64,000 nucleotides of DNA from Phytophthora sp. 'mugwort'. Taxonomy: Eukaryota; Oomycota; Peronosporomycetes; Peronosporales; Peronosporaceae. The stretch lies in NCBI GenBank assembly GCA_033558025.1, contig JAUCEF010000006.1, positions 4,650,001 through 4,714,000 of the forward strand, read 5' to 3'. Positions 32,950-45,400 of this stretch are shown in pieces. The translations under genes and the position numbers were made by a program. The number at the start of each line of letters is the position of its first letter. Position 1 is the stretch's first letter. The notes beneath the pieces are model-generated. The model saw only the letters and a list, made by a program, of their open reading frames with translations. It searched no databases and was not told the DNA's origin.

Positions 32950-33429
32950 ACACCTGTCGTATTTGAATGAAGCTGATGACGTCGGCATTATTTTTGTCTG
33001 CACCGTACTCGAGATCTCCTACTTTGTACCAAGGATTTTTGAGTTGTATTGTTGCAAAGTGGACACGAGATGTACATGTACCGATGCATCTCTGAGCAAC
33101 TGCATTACTGCGTCGTAGTCTACGGGCTATTAGCCCTCGCTGACTGCTTCCTCTATCGCTAGTGTATCTATATCTCTAGATACATCTACCTCGTGGCGCA
33201 CTACTCGAATCTTTTTCAAAAGCCGGGTGAATAATTCCTAATCCGGCTCCGAGTCGAGTAGATTCTGAGTTGCCTGCCGTTCAGTTTTGGGATGATGTTC
33301 GCCCTCCCAAACCCGTTCTTGATGACTACAATTGTCATCGGGGCACACGCTGCCTTCACTCACGAAATAATTTCGGTCTCATCGGTATATTCAACTTGAA
33401 TGGTAGCGTCACATAGGCGCCCTCAGTTG
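32950..33429. other. Gene-free stretch, nothing firm
   Basis: No coding signal. A short imperfect palindrome (GTATCTATATCTCTAGATAC) lies near 33164. It may be LTR or terminal debris of a neighbouring element. Confidence 0.3.
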
Positions 33430-34245
33430 CAGTACAATGTTGCTAAACCGGTTCTTTCGCAGAACATCCTTCAATGGCTTATTCCATGGTACATTCTCCG
33501 CCTGACACACGAATGCCTAACCGGCGGTGTCGGGATTACTCCACGTTGAGTAGCCGAGCGAAAATAAGGACATACTGGCGCCAGAAAATCATCCAGCAGG
33601 AGCACACGGGCTCGCTCATGTTGGTCATGTGGAGAAAATGGTGCCTTAAAAATTGAATCGCCATCTCGCTGTTCCACTAACCTGCTCGATTTCCGTAAAT
33701 TTGAGCCCTGTCCTGTTCCGTTGAAGCTGCCACCATGACTTGACCCAAATTCATGCTGGAAGGCCGTATTCTCCCACACGCGGTGCGCGTCAACCGATGG
33801 TTTGGTCTTAAAGACCAAGAACGGATTGTACTTCCGTCCGTGATTATCACCCAGCAGCATCAGCGTAACGCGGTCCTTGTTCCTGCCTGCGCATTTCATC
33901 CAACTGTCCGTGCTCCACTCGATGCCCAGTCTCTGTTGGCAGATATTCATAGTTTATTGCTGCTTTGGAAGCACCACAGTTAGTAAATTATAGCGCCACC
34001 GATGTAGACTACATTTTTTTAAACACTATTTGGCTGTTTGGTCTGCATTATATACTCGGTCGACGTTGATCCCCATCCTCTCTCGCACTTTTCTGCCAAA
34101 ATCTGCAGCAACCTCAGCCCCATCTTCTGGTGTCTTCTGGCTCTTGCGGGTGCGGCGGCGAATTAATAGCTTGTCCCGACGTAGAAAGGAACGGATCCAT
34201 GTATGAGAGGCTCCAAATTTGACAGGGAGAGCCAAGCCTATCATA
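33430..34245 (-). pseudogene. Pogo-type (Tc1/mariner superfamily) transposase remnant
   Basis: The upstream fragment (34244-34026) ends in VYNADQT, the block around the first catalytic Asp of pogo/Tigger transposases. After a short broken piece the frame at 33950-33471 has KCAGRNKDRVTLMLLGDNHG and YNPFLVFKT, then RVLLLDDF with the second catalytic Asp context. VPWNKPLKDVLRKNRF is found further on, near 33490-33430. Frame breaks separate the catalytic blocks and the N-terminal CENP-B-like DNA-binding region is mostly missing. The element is dead. Confidence 0.7.
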
Positions 34246-34569
34246 CACGTTCTTAACCTGCATTCGGACCACCACCCAAGCCGGTCACTGGAACCCCCTC
34301 CATTCGGAGCAGGTTAATCCACAGCACAATTTGGTGCTCTAGCGGGTGGGTCAAGGTCGCAGATGCGCCAGCACTGCGGTCGTTGCAGTGGGACCCGCAA
34401 CCAGTCTCGCACTTCTCGGCAATTAGAGTGCGTTGCTTCAGCCAATTATAGATCTGTCGTTTCTTTCCTGCTACTTGCTCTCATGCTAGTCTGGGGAAGA
34501 ATGCCTGATAGTAGTGTGCATCTTGTCATTCGACACTATATCGTCGTAAAACTCTATTACCTCCTGCTT

Positions 34570-35433
34570 AAAGCGGTAGGACATGGCGACGCGCTTGAAC
34601 TGCTTCGGTGTTTCCCGTTGCCCATCATCCTCCTGCGCCCTTCTGCTGGCCCCGAGAGAGCCGTGGCGGTAGGCGTAATGCCAAGCTCCAAGATGTCCAT
34701 GTGGACTATCTGCTTCACTTACTTGACGACAATTGCTACCTGACGCTTGTCGAAATGGTGGACGCATTGGAAGCACGGTTTTTCGTTGCGTGTAACTCGG
34801 CAGATAATCAAGACCCACGTGGACGAACGCATGTACCATGAAGCAGACGCACCGAAATTTTTTCTACCGAGATCTCAACACAACAAGGTCGTGCGGCAGG
34901 ACTACGTCGTCAACCTCCTGAGCTACAAATCGCAAGGTAAGAAAATTTATTATGTGGATTAAAATAGCTTTAATTTGTGGTGCTCGCGTCGACGCGGTCG
35001 CAGCCTCAAGGGGAAGCGTGCGGTTGACCGTAACACCGCGAGCAAGGGCTCGAATATCCATGTGATTGCCTGTATATCGGAGGCCGGACTGAAAAACGTG
35101 GAGAAGCGGTTCGGTTCGTTCACCTCGGGCAAGTGCAACGACTTTATCCGTCGCCTGCTTACCCACATCGGGAGGACTGCACCGCTGGAAGACGTTGTCC
35201 TGGTGGCGGACAACGCCCCGTGTCACGCCAATGTCGAAGCTGTCTTCGCAGAAGATGCGTACGTGGCAGCTAAGCTTCTGAGACTGGGCCCGTACTCCCC
35301 CATGCTAAATCCCATCGAGAATTGCTTCTCAGCGTTCAAGGCGATGGTGAAACGCTTCCTCGCCCAACACCGCCAAGCAATCCTACGAGTCCCGCCTGGT
35401 CGTACGACAAGGAACATCGAGAGGAGTACCTGA
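34570..35433 (+). pseudogene. Tc1/mariner-like transposase remnant
   Basis: An N-terminal helix-turn-helix remnant (NCYLTLVEMVDALEARF, about 34730-34780) changes frame into TRQIIKTHVD, then into a damaged linker. The catalytic half follows: YYVD then a TAA where Glu or Thr is expected (34959-34961), then LWCSRRRGRSLKGKRAV. The second Asp block is LVADNAPCHANVE (about 35205) and the third acidic residue lies in SPMLNPIENCFSAFK (about 35300). The stop inside the first catalytic block makes it inactive. It lies head to head with the pogo-type remnant, as if one element jumped next to the other. Confidence 0.75.
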
Positions 35434-35539
35434 TGATGGCGGCGGATCTACTCCTCCACGAAACCATACCCTCGCGTTGTGCTACAAGTGCGCCCTGCAT
35501 ACGGTGAAGTTTCATGCAGCTGCGATCTATTGCAGGACA

Positions 35540-35981
35540 TGCCCGTCGGTCAGTAAGGCGATATAAATATATATGTCCGCCATGTCTATTCTTGTCGTTT
35601 TGATCTTACCTTTTGACGTATTGACTTTTCTTTTTGCCACTTTGAAGTTGACAAGGTGTAGACGATAAGGAAGCTAAGTTTTACTTACATTGCGTTCGTA
35701 GTGCGCTGCGCCATCTTGTCTGCTCTGTACCAGCAATGTCCTTTATCATACAGTCCCTGATATTGCCAGCGCGACATGCACACAGGCGCGTGTTAACACC
35801 GACATGCGCAGGATCGGTCGGTAGGATGTGTTCGCCTGAACGTTGCCAGTATCCTGAGCACTGCCAATATCCTGGGCTCTGGCATTGGTGTCGGACGCTG
35901 AGCACTGGTAGTCCACGTATCTCACTGTCCTTGCTAGGTTTACCGCTAGGCTTCACTATAGGTAGCATACCATCTCACACA
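35540..35981 (-). repeat. Copia LTR, second copy
   Basis: A 442-bp relative of the LTR at 22876-23308. It has the same orientation, TGTGTGAG at its minus-strand start, a CA end and shared internal blocks. A run of C (poly-G on the minus strand) adjoins it on the right, where the purine tract of an element would lie, but no Copia coding sequence follows. It is either a solo LTR or the end of a deleted element. The flanking bases show no clear target duplication. Confidence 0.6.
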
Positions 35982-36483
35982 GACCCCCCCCCCCCCCCCC
36001 TCCTGTGCTACTTCCTTACAATGGCGACAACTTAGTAAATTAGATCAAGATGGCTTCAGCGTCGTCTGCGACATGTGAAATCTGACGTCGCCTGATCCGT
36101 CTAAAAGATTAACCCTTTTTCAAAACAGAATCCCCTTCCAATGCTGCAATCATTCCCATTCTTCCATCCAGCCAATCCGCTTCCGTTCCGCCACATGACC
36201 CAAAAGTTGTAACCTCTTCTGTACCCCAAGGGAGAAAACGACGAAGAATCTCGAGAATCGGCCAGAAATCGCCGCTGTCCACACCACCCTGCGGTCGCAC
36301 GCGCGTCTCCAGCAGCTCTGTCACCCTCGAGCACTCTTCACTGGCCTGTCGGCAGCGTGCATCGCGTCGCTTGCGTCTCGTCCGCGCCGCTAGGAGTCCC
36401 GGGAGTAAAAGGAAACCTGCTATTTTTTGAGGTTGAAGTCAGTAAAACCTAGGTTTTAGCATCTAATACCTTCAATTTAAGAG
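35982..36483. other. Poly-C run and presumed promoter of the giant gene
   Basis: A run of about 18 C beginning at 35984 is followed by some 480 bp with no firm coding signal. The last part should contain the promoter and leader of the gene at 36484. Confidence 0.35.
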
Positions 36484-39400
36484 ATGGAGGCCGTGCGCAA
36501 GCGTCCACAGCGTGTTAAAGCCGTCAAGAAGCTGCAAAAACTGGAGGAGAAGGACGCAGCTTTACGCCTCAGTGACGACGAGGCGGACGCGGTAGTGCAG
36601 GCCGCCATCGCCGAGCTGGACGCCATTCAAGAGCCAGAGACGACTGACAAGGAGGTCCGCCGCAATGAAGAGGACTTGATGACGCTATTACAAGGCGGAG
36701 AGAGGGAGCAGGAGCCTCTGGTGGCCGAGGGAGCGGGCTCGCAACCTCCTAACAATCATGATGATAAGAACCAGGAGAAAGGTACGGACCAGGAGAATAT
36801 ACAGGAACTCAACGAGACCGAGACAACAGACGCAGACGTTGCTGAGGAAAAGAGGAATGGAGTTGCAGGTCCGTCAGCTCCAGTGTTTGATGAAGAGGAG
36901 CAAGTTCTAGGGGCTCCTTCTGAGCAATCACCATTGCAACCGAAGCCCAGTGCGCCGCCTCCACCCCCTCCGATACGGACGACTATACCGCGTGCATTCC
37001 ATGAAATTACCGTTTCTACGGGGATTGATCCGGCAACGCCGTCTGCGCCATCAGATTATGAAGATGACGAGGTGGAAGTCGTTGATCACTCAACGACGAC
37101 ACCGTCGGCGCCGTCGCTGTCGCCTACAGTGTCGAAGAAACTCCATCGAGTCGTTGTGTCGCCACGAGACCCGGAGAAATCGAGTCTGGTAGCGAGAACA
37201 CCGGCGAAAGCTGCAGCTGCAGCAACAGTAGAAGGCGCGAGCGTTGCGGTGCGTAATTCATTTGCCAAGTCTCATAGGGATGAGAAAGAGACTGGGAGAA
37301 TTTACCCAGCGATGCCACTAGAAGACACGAAAACAAGACAGTTAACGACACTGATGAAGGAACAAGTAGCAGATGGAATGCAAGCAAGTTACGAGCAGCT
37401 ACTCAAGAGAAAACCAATTCGTGTGAAGCTAGAACCTTTCGTCAACTACGAAATGAATTTAATGCGGGCAGAGGCGTCTCAGAAGCGTCAGGAAATGAAG
37501 ATGCGACATATTGAGACCAACAAGGGCGAGTTGTACGCGCGGGTGGAGCGGTATTTGTTTTCCGAGTACATTTTGCACAATGCGGCGTCAGCGATGGATG
37601 AGTACAAGAGGAAAATTGACGTTCTCGTCAAGAAAGGTAAGTGTAAAAGTATTACACGTTTGTTGTGTAGTTTAACTAAAATTATGCTCTGTTTTGTGTA
37701 TGTTTGAGGCAGTGTGGACACTGGAGAAGAAGCGAGTGTCGTCATCGAAACGCTGTGGGGATAATGTGGAAATTGAGCAACAAATGGAGTTTCAAACTGC
37801 AAAATTAGAGACACTTCAACTTGAGAGATTGAAAACTCATCTTGACAAATTGCGGCAATTACGTACCGTGGAGGCATCGATGCATACGTTTGACCGTGCG
37901 ATCTCGTATTTTCACGTGGAGCAATACTTGAATAGTGTGCTGCAAGAGCCGAATCTGGTCGCATTTCTGAACAAAATGAGCTCATCGTGTGGAGGGAGCA
38001 ATGACGTTGAAGACCTCGATCTTGTTCCGGAAGGTGCAAACTTCTACGAAGGTATACCACAAGGTTCCCCGGTTGCTACATCAGTGGATCACTTGAAATA
38101 TTGTCTTGATGTACTGATCTTTTTTGAAAAGAAAGTGACGCTAGGAGAGGAAGGCGTCTTTGGACGTGTTCCACATTCATTCTATCGAGGAGAACTGATC
38201 TGGCATAGTACTCATGCCAAGCTGCATTACAGCGCTGTGGGTGGAGCAGGAATGGAGCGTAAGATCAAGTGTTACGCCTGTGGCCGCTTGAATGCACCAA
38301 TGAAATCCAAGCAGTGGTGCAAATTGTGCGAAAGCTGCGATGTCGTCTTGTATCTCCCGCCATCATCTGTGTCGACGAAGACCAACGAGTGGTTTACGAG
38401 CGTACTGCGGTTTCGCCAGTCATTGCAGAAGTGGATTTCCACATGTCTGCAAAGTCTCATGCGTACAAAGTCACTGCAAAACATGCCATATCTTCTGATG
38501 CACGTGATGTATTTGCCTCGGATTTCAACAGACGAGCGATCGTGGTTTTTACGGTTTCTTCAGTTCCCAAGTGCAATGGTCCGTACAGATGGATCGCTAC
38601 GAAATGAATGGAGCGAGGATCTCGTGGATCATTATATTGCGATGCTCCATTTGGTTTTTCATCCCGAAAAATTGCGGCGAATGTCAATTATTGTATCCAG
38701 TGGACCGCTCAACAACTCGAAGACTGCAAAGAGTGCAGAAGTGGGTGTAGCGGATTCCAAAGGTTTAGTCTCACCCGAGTGGGTGCTGTTGGAGAACCCA
38801 GAGATGCTGGACCGGTATTTCCTGTCCGACGAAGATTTCGTAGCCGTATTAAACCAGTTTCCCAACACGTTTGCGTTCGAGCAGTTATTTCGCTGCACTT
38901 CGGACGTGAAGAAGTGTTTCAGCCGAGCGTTGACGCTCGTGCTGGAGCTTACTCATAGTTTGAGAGCATTTCAAGAGTTTGAGAAGCTGCCGACGCGAAT
39001 TGCGCAGCTCTTAGGCCAATTGCTCTCTGACGCAGCGATGCTCCCTGGATCAGGTGGGTCGAAGGCTTCTGGACTGCAAGACGCCATCTTCTACCCGACT
39101 TTATTTGACCAGTTGTTCCTGACAAGTTTACATGGTCTGATGGCGACTGATTGCAACCGTGTGGCATGGAAAAGTCTGCATTTGTTTCCTTTCAGCTCAT
39201 TATCGGAATTGGCGAAGTGGGATATATTGGCTTTACTGTTGTTTAACCTTCACAGTCTACCTTTAGATGCGAAAACAGCGTCTGGATGGATGCAGTTTAT
39301 TGGTAAACCAACATCTCGTGGAGTGGATACGAAGGCATTGGCACGTCAACACCTCTACGATCTTATTGAATCAGATACAGAGAGTGCAGTCTATCTTCTG

Positions 39401-42400
39401 AATGCAGTGGCAAGTCTTGCTGCCTCTTGTGAGTCGAGAAATCCGAGCGAGCGACATGATCTTGTGTCTGTCGCAGTGCACGAGTTGTTTATAGCAGGAT
39501 ACACTGTGGAGGTATGCCAACAGGCCCTAGGTGAAAATGGTGAGCGAGCTGCTGAACCTCTCAGTACGATTTGTTTGGCACATCCATGGGTACTGTCGCT
39601 GTTGATTACACTGCTGTTTAAGTATCACGAGTGCGCTGCAACATGGATTCACGTCTTTGAGACGTTTCCGATCAATCGCTGGATGCCGACACCCCAGGAT
39701 TTGCTCAATCTACAAGAATGGCTACTACTGGAGGACACTACCGCACCACGTAGTGCGTTGGCTCGTTTTCTACTGGACCACATTAATTGGGAGTATGATG
39801 TCAAGCTGCAGCGGTTGTTTACCGACGCAATGCTGCATCGTCAAGTAGCTCTCATGGTCGCCGAAGCGCTAGTGTTATACAAGACACGAAAAGAGCGGGC
39901 AAGCGATCCTGAGTCAGCGATTGTTCTTTCAGGAGGAGGATCTCCACAGAAACTGGAAGTCACTTCAATCGCTAAGTCAATACGTCGCGCGTTATGGCTT
40001 GGAGAAACGGTAGATTTCGAAAAGTGGTGCTGGAAATTGATGCTCAGGCTCAAGTTTTATTTGCCTAAAACCCAAGAACCGTTGCTACCACTCATCGACC
40101 TCCGCCACGACCGTTCACGAGAAGCGTTGACTTTACGCCGATGGTTTGCTGGAGCTTCTGTGTTGCGGGTATTACCTTCCCGTAAGGTTTTTCCATTTTA
40201 TACTTCGCTGGAGGAACAGGTCTCTCACTATGGGTCCAGAGGGGACAACGATAGACGTAGCACAGTGGAGGCAGGGAGCGGTGGAACTACTGGGGCCCCT
40301 ATCCAGCAGGAAGGCCGAATGCTTTTGACACCTCTGAATCCGAAAGGAATTGGTGGAGCGGACATTGAATCGACTGTTTCAGCCACAGCAGCTCCACGTA
40401 CAGAGCCTATTGTGGCGTATGTCATCTGCCAGATGACGACATTTGTATTCAGTGACCGTCTCGATCGCTGGGAACCATTGCTAGTATTGCTCAAGAGTGA
40501 ATTATTTCCGGCTGCTATCAGAGTGCTTGAGAATTTATTCCCGATCTTGTCACGACTAGACAAAACCAAAGCTTTCCCGGCAAAGTCAGCCTCAGCTTGT
40601 GCTCCCCAGACAGAAAGCGAAAATGAGTCCAAGATGGTTACTTCAAACAGTGAGGAGGATGGTGAAGCAGCACTCTCGTCAGACGAGGTTGCTGGGGCTG
40701 AAGCCTCGCTCTTGAATGGTGGTGTACTATTGGAGCTTGACAATGAATTGGAGGTTTGTATGGCAGCGATGCAAGCTTTATCTACTGACGAGTTGCTGAG
40801 CTTGTTGAACGCTTTGCACGAGTTCTCGTACATTAATACAGACGAGCTCCATCGCATGCAAGAAGTTCTTAATAAGGGCTACATTGGTGGGTGGGAGAGC
40901 ACGGCAAAAGAGCGAATTCTGGCAAAACTTCGATTTGTGCGTGAATGCAGTCGCTATTTGCACCCGGTTGTACTACCTGCGCTTATTAATGAGTGCTTTC
41001 CCCAGTCGAGTCCTGTATCGGTCACAACATCAGCGTTGTTTCATGGAGCGATGTCGTGGATTTCTTCTGCATTGGGTGGGGAAACGAGCACAGGAGCGTT
41101 GTCACCGTCGGCAGCATCGTCAACCAGTGCAGCTTTATCGATCCGAAACTCTTCCCTGACTGCCACGACGGCTTCACTCGCGATGATATCTGGCAATGAT
41201 TATTCAATGTCTACGAAAGCGTTGTGCGCTTTGATTCGACGCTCGTTTGAATACTCCGTGGACGACTCGTCCCTTACAGAATCAATGCGGTTTTGGGTGA
41301 AGGCGCTACTACAAGTTCCGTTCTGGTACGAGAATGCTGCGTTCCGACATGTACTGGATGTCCTGCTGAACTGCAGTATGGAGAATTCCTATGACTCCTC
41401 GCTGACAAATGGTACGAGGAATAATGGTGTATCAGCTGACATTTTGTACGAGTTGGTGGCTCTGATTGAAGCTGCATTCGATTCATTTTGCCAGCGAATT
41501 ACTCAGCGAGAAGAAGATGCAGGACAACCTGAGCAACAATTTCTCGAGAATGAGCCGATTATAGTTGTAAGTTTCCTACCTGCAGTGGCTGCTTCAGCGA
41601 CATTTGCTTCAATCTTCGGTGGTTCATTTGATGTGGCACAGTACGTAAGCGGATGTCCGTATCTGGCTCTATGGACTTTACTTATCGAGACGCGGAAAGA
41701 GGTGCCGCTGTTCCTCACAATGGGCCAATTGATGATTAAATATGAACCCAAAACGATGAAGAAATTAGAGAAAATGAAGAAGACTGAAGGGAGACTTGCT
41801 ATAGCTCTGAGTGCAGTGCGAAATGGGAAAACATTGGATGATCAGATGGAGGAAATTATCTATGAAAACCCAAGTGATACGTCTCGTATCGGTAACCCAC
41901 TAGCATTTAGTCACACTAGCTTGGATTCTCTGTCCCAGTACAAGATTTATCGATGGTGCAATTACTGTCTAGATCTACCCGAGTCGGAGCCGACCCAAAT
42001 CATTTACTGGCAAGTGTTTTTCGCGCTGTACTTCGCAACTAGTGGTGGATCTCATGTCTTTGGTCATCATTTCTTGGATCGTACAGCAAGTCGGAACTCC
42101 AAGGGTGTGCATTTACGGAAACATCTTCAGACTAAACTACGAAAACTCATGAACTACTGCTCCAATCAAGCGCAAGTGGTGCTCACTGCTACTAGTAATT
42201 CAGGCAGTAATCGAGATTTAAGTGGTGTGGGTTCGACTGCGGAATTGAAGGAGCGGAGATATGCTCACTTTGTGGCACTTTCACAGCTTTATACTGCCAT
42301 GGACGCGTGGATAGAAGAAAAGGATCCAAATCAATGGCTGAAAGAAGACGAACTCTCGGGTTTACCACGTCATTACGAGGTTGAACGGCTCAAAGACGTA

Positions 42401-45400
42401 TTGTGTCTCAGTGACGTATTGTTCAATGCTCCCTCGGATCAAATGAACTGGTTCAACTTGCCTCTATGGACAGATTGGTGCGGATTTGAGTTTACAGTGA
42501 GACGAACGACTCCAAAAGTGACTGTGAGTGACCATAATGACGGCAATCTTGAGTCCATTAAGCCATCGATATCGACCCCACTCGCTTCAGTTGGTGAAGA
42601 GGACGATTTTGCATTTGTAGAAGAAGCATCGGAACTCGCAAGACGACACAGCAGCTTTGGAGGACTTATAGGGCTTAATAACCTTAGCATTCTACCGCTG
42701 CCTTTAGTACCAGATCTGTGTGGACCTTCAAGCTTAACACAGCTTCCAACGATCTCGGTTGTAATATCCAAGGATCAGTGTGTCATCACACCATCTATCC
42801 CGCTGAATAAAGCTGGTTTGAAAGCGGTGGCGATGAAATTCTCAGAGAATTTATCTGTTCTAGTGGCACTAGACTCGGAAATGATTGACAGCGTGTCCCA
42901 GCTCTATATCAGCAAGGCAAGGACGGTGACCCAGAGTTTGCCATGTGCTGAAGGAACGAACTGTAACAGTCCAGCAGCTTTCCGATTTGAATTCTTAGAA
43001 TGGATGATGGATTCGCGAATGGATGATGCCATTCAGTCTATCCGTGCACAGGGTGAGCGCTGTGATATGCGTTCTATGCTGGTTACGAATGTAATGTCAT
43101 CGCTAAGCGAGCATGAGGGACACAGCCATCAGGAAGATGCAGTTACTGTCTCCTTAACAGCAGCTGAACAATTTCTACAGCTGGATGGAGATGGATTTGT
43201 GCTGTCCCTTCAGATATTACTTATTGATCAGGTTGTACGGACACTAGGAATGGAGCATGAAAAGCTTCAACGAGTGAAGAAAACGCTGGAGAATGAGACA
43301 CCGATGGATGTTCCAGCTATCAAAGCGGACGACAGCAAGGAGGACGAAACTCTAGTGACGGAAAGTGCTGTGAATGAAGAACTTTCACCTATCCAGAAGA
43401 CAGAGCAAGAGGTGGAACTGCTGCATAACAAAGGACTGGAGTGGTTCCATCTTCTTACCGAGCTAGACACGAAACTTTCACGTATGGTGCCACCATTACG
43501 CGAAGCTTTGTGGCGGTCTATCAAGCAACTGGGACTGAGCTTTGTTTGTGTTGATGAACGTGAGACGTGCACACTTCTACAGCTCATGCTAGAAGACCCA
43601 TCCAGGATCAATCTACTGAGCGAATGTTTCTTCCCAGCAGCTGCTCCATCCCGTTTTGTAGAGATGTTTGCCAAGCTGATGAGTGCAAGTAGTTCGTCCA
43701 AGCTTTCAAATGAAGAGAAGCTCACTCTACTGCGTCGCTTTGATTTCCGTGCGTGGTTGCAGACTAAAAGTCCACAAACACCCACCAGGTTTGATCGCGA
43801 CACGGCTTTGTGCATGATTTTGGGTGATATAAGTCACCAGTTCCCTGCAGATCGCAGTTTTGTGGGCACTAGCCGCAAAGTGAAGGACACCAGTGCATCT
43901 CAACATTTGGATGAAGTGCTGCGTGTATACGCGAAGATTCTCCAGTTAATCTGCTCTGCTTATCTGGAAGATCATGTTGAAAAAATGATGCATGCTTTAG
44001 TTGGTGCTCACGATGATTACCGGTTCCAAACCTCAAGGATCAGTAACGGAGAATCGATCTCATCTGGTGTCACTGACGATGATTCCAGCGCCTCAGATCT
44101 GGCGGCGTTACCACGTCCGGTGGACGGTATCGTATGGGAAGCTCTTGTTGGAATTCCCTTGACTACCTGGAAGGAGCTGCCGATAATGCAGATCCAGGCT
44201 TGTGTAACATTCCTTAGCCAACACATGACGTCATTGCGATGGCAAGGAGGTTTATCTTCTGGCAGTAACTTCACCACTGGAGGTGGTAGTGAGCTACTAC
44301 GAGGGAGAGAGGCGTCTTTTGCTTCATTAGCAAAGTATCCCGTCGTGTATTGGCAGCGTCTTGGCGTTCTCAAAAGTTTTCTGGACCTGTTTACGCTTTG
44401 CTGTCGTGTCGCTCCCGAGCCACAGCAATGGGAATTAATCACAACGTTTTTTGAACCGCTACTTTCGACGTTATACCAGCCAGCTACAAATACGGACGGA
44501 TCGGCGATCGGTGCACCTTGGTCGGAGCAAGACACTCTCTCTACAGGAACAACAATCTGCTCGTGCTTTGTTGCTACATGCTCCGAGTACTTAAAGAGTC
44601 CAGGAATTCAGACCCGAACGGTAGTCACAAGCAGTAGCAACGACACGGAGCTGACACAAACTGCCAAACTGTCTCAGATTTGGTCTTTCTACTTGACGGT
44701 ACTTGTTCCACATGCACCGACCCATATCTGCAAGCATTTTCATCAGTTTGTGACACGATTGGCATGGGAGCATTGGTGTCTTACGCTCGAGATCGTCCAG
44801 CAGATGCGTGAGCTCGTTCAGACGGAGAAGCAGCAGCTCACTGGAGTTGCAACTGGCGTTAGTGATCAAATCCTCCCACCGTTGCACTCCACATTGTCGC
44901 CGTATCCATTTGTATCGTGGTTAGTTCGCGACGTATTGTGCCGCACAACCTGGAAGTCGACAGACGCCTGGCTGGCAGCACAGAGCGAGGCTGTCTGCTC
45001 ATCGTTCTTGCTGGAATTTGCCAAGTTATGCTTGGAATTAGTGTTGGACATGCCCCACTTTCAGGTTCAGTCTGGTCATGCAGCGTCTACCAATGTGCTG
45101 CCTCCGTATTTCGTCAATTTCATTAAACAACAGTCGGTCTTCTGGGCAAAGTGGAAAATGACGATGGGAGATCTGGAAACGTTACAGCAATTCACTCTGG
45201 CGGCACTGAAGGAGCCTCTTGGAAGTGGGAGGAACTCGAGAAATGGAACAAGTTTGGCTTCAACTGGGCCATTCCCGGCCGCACCAAGTGCAGCGATGAT
45301 GCAGGATGCATTCACGAGGCTACAGTTAGTTCTTCGGTTATTTGGCCAGATCACTACACTACATCACGACAAGCTCCCGAAACGAGATAGTTTACAGATG

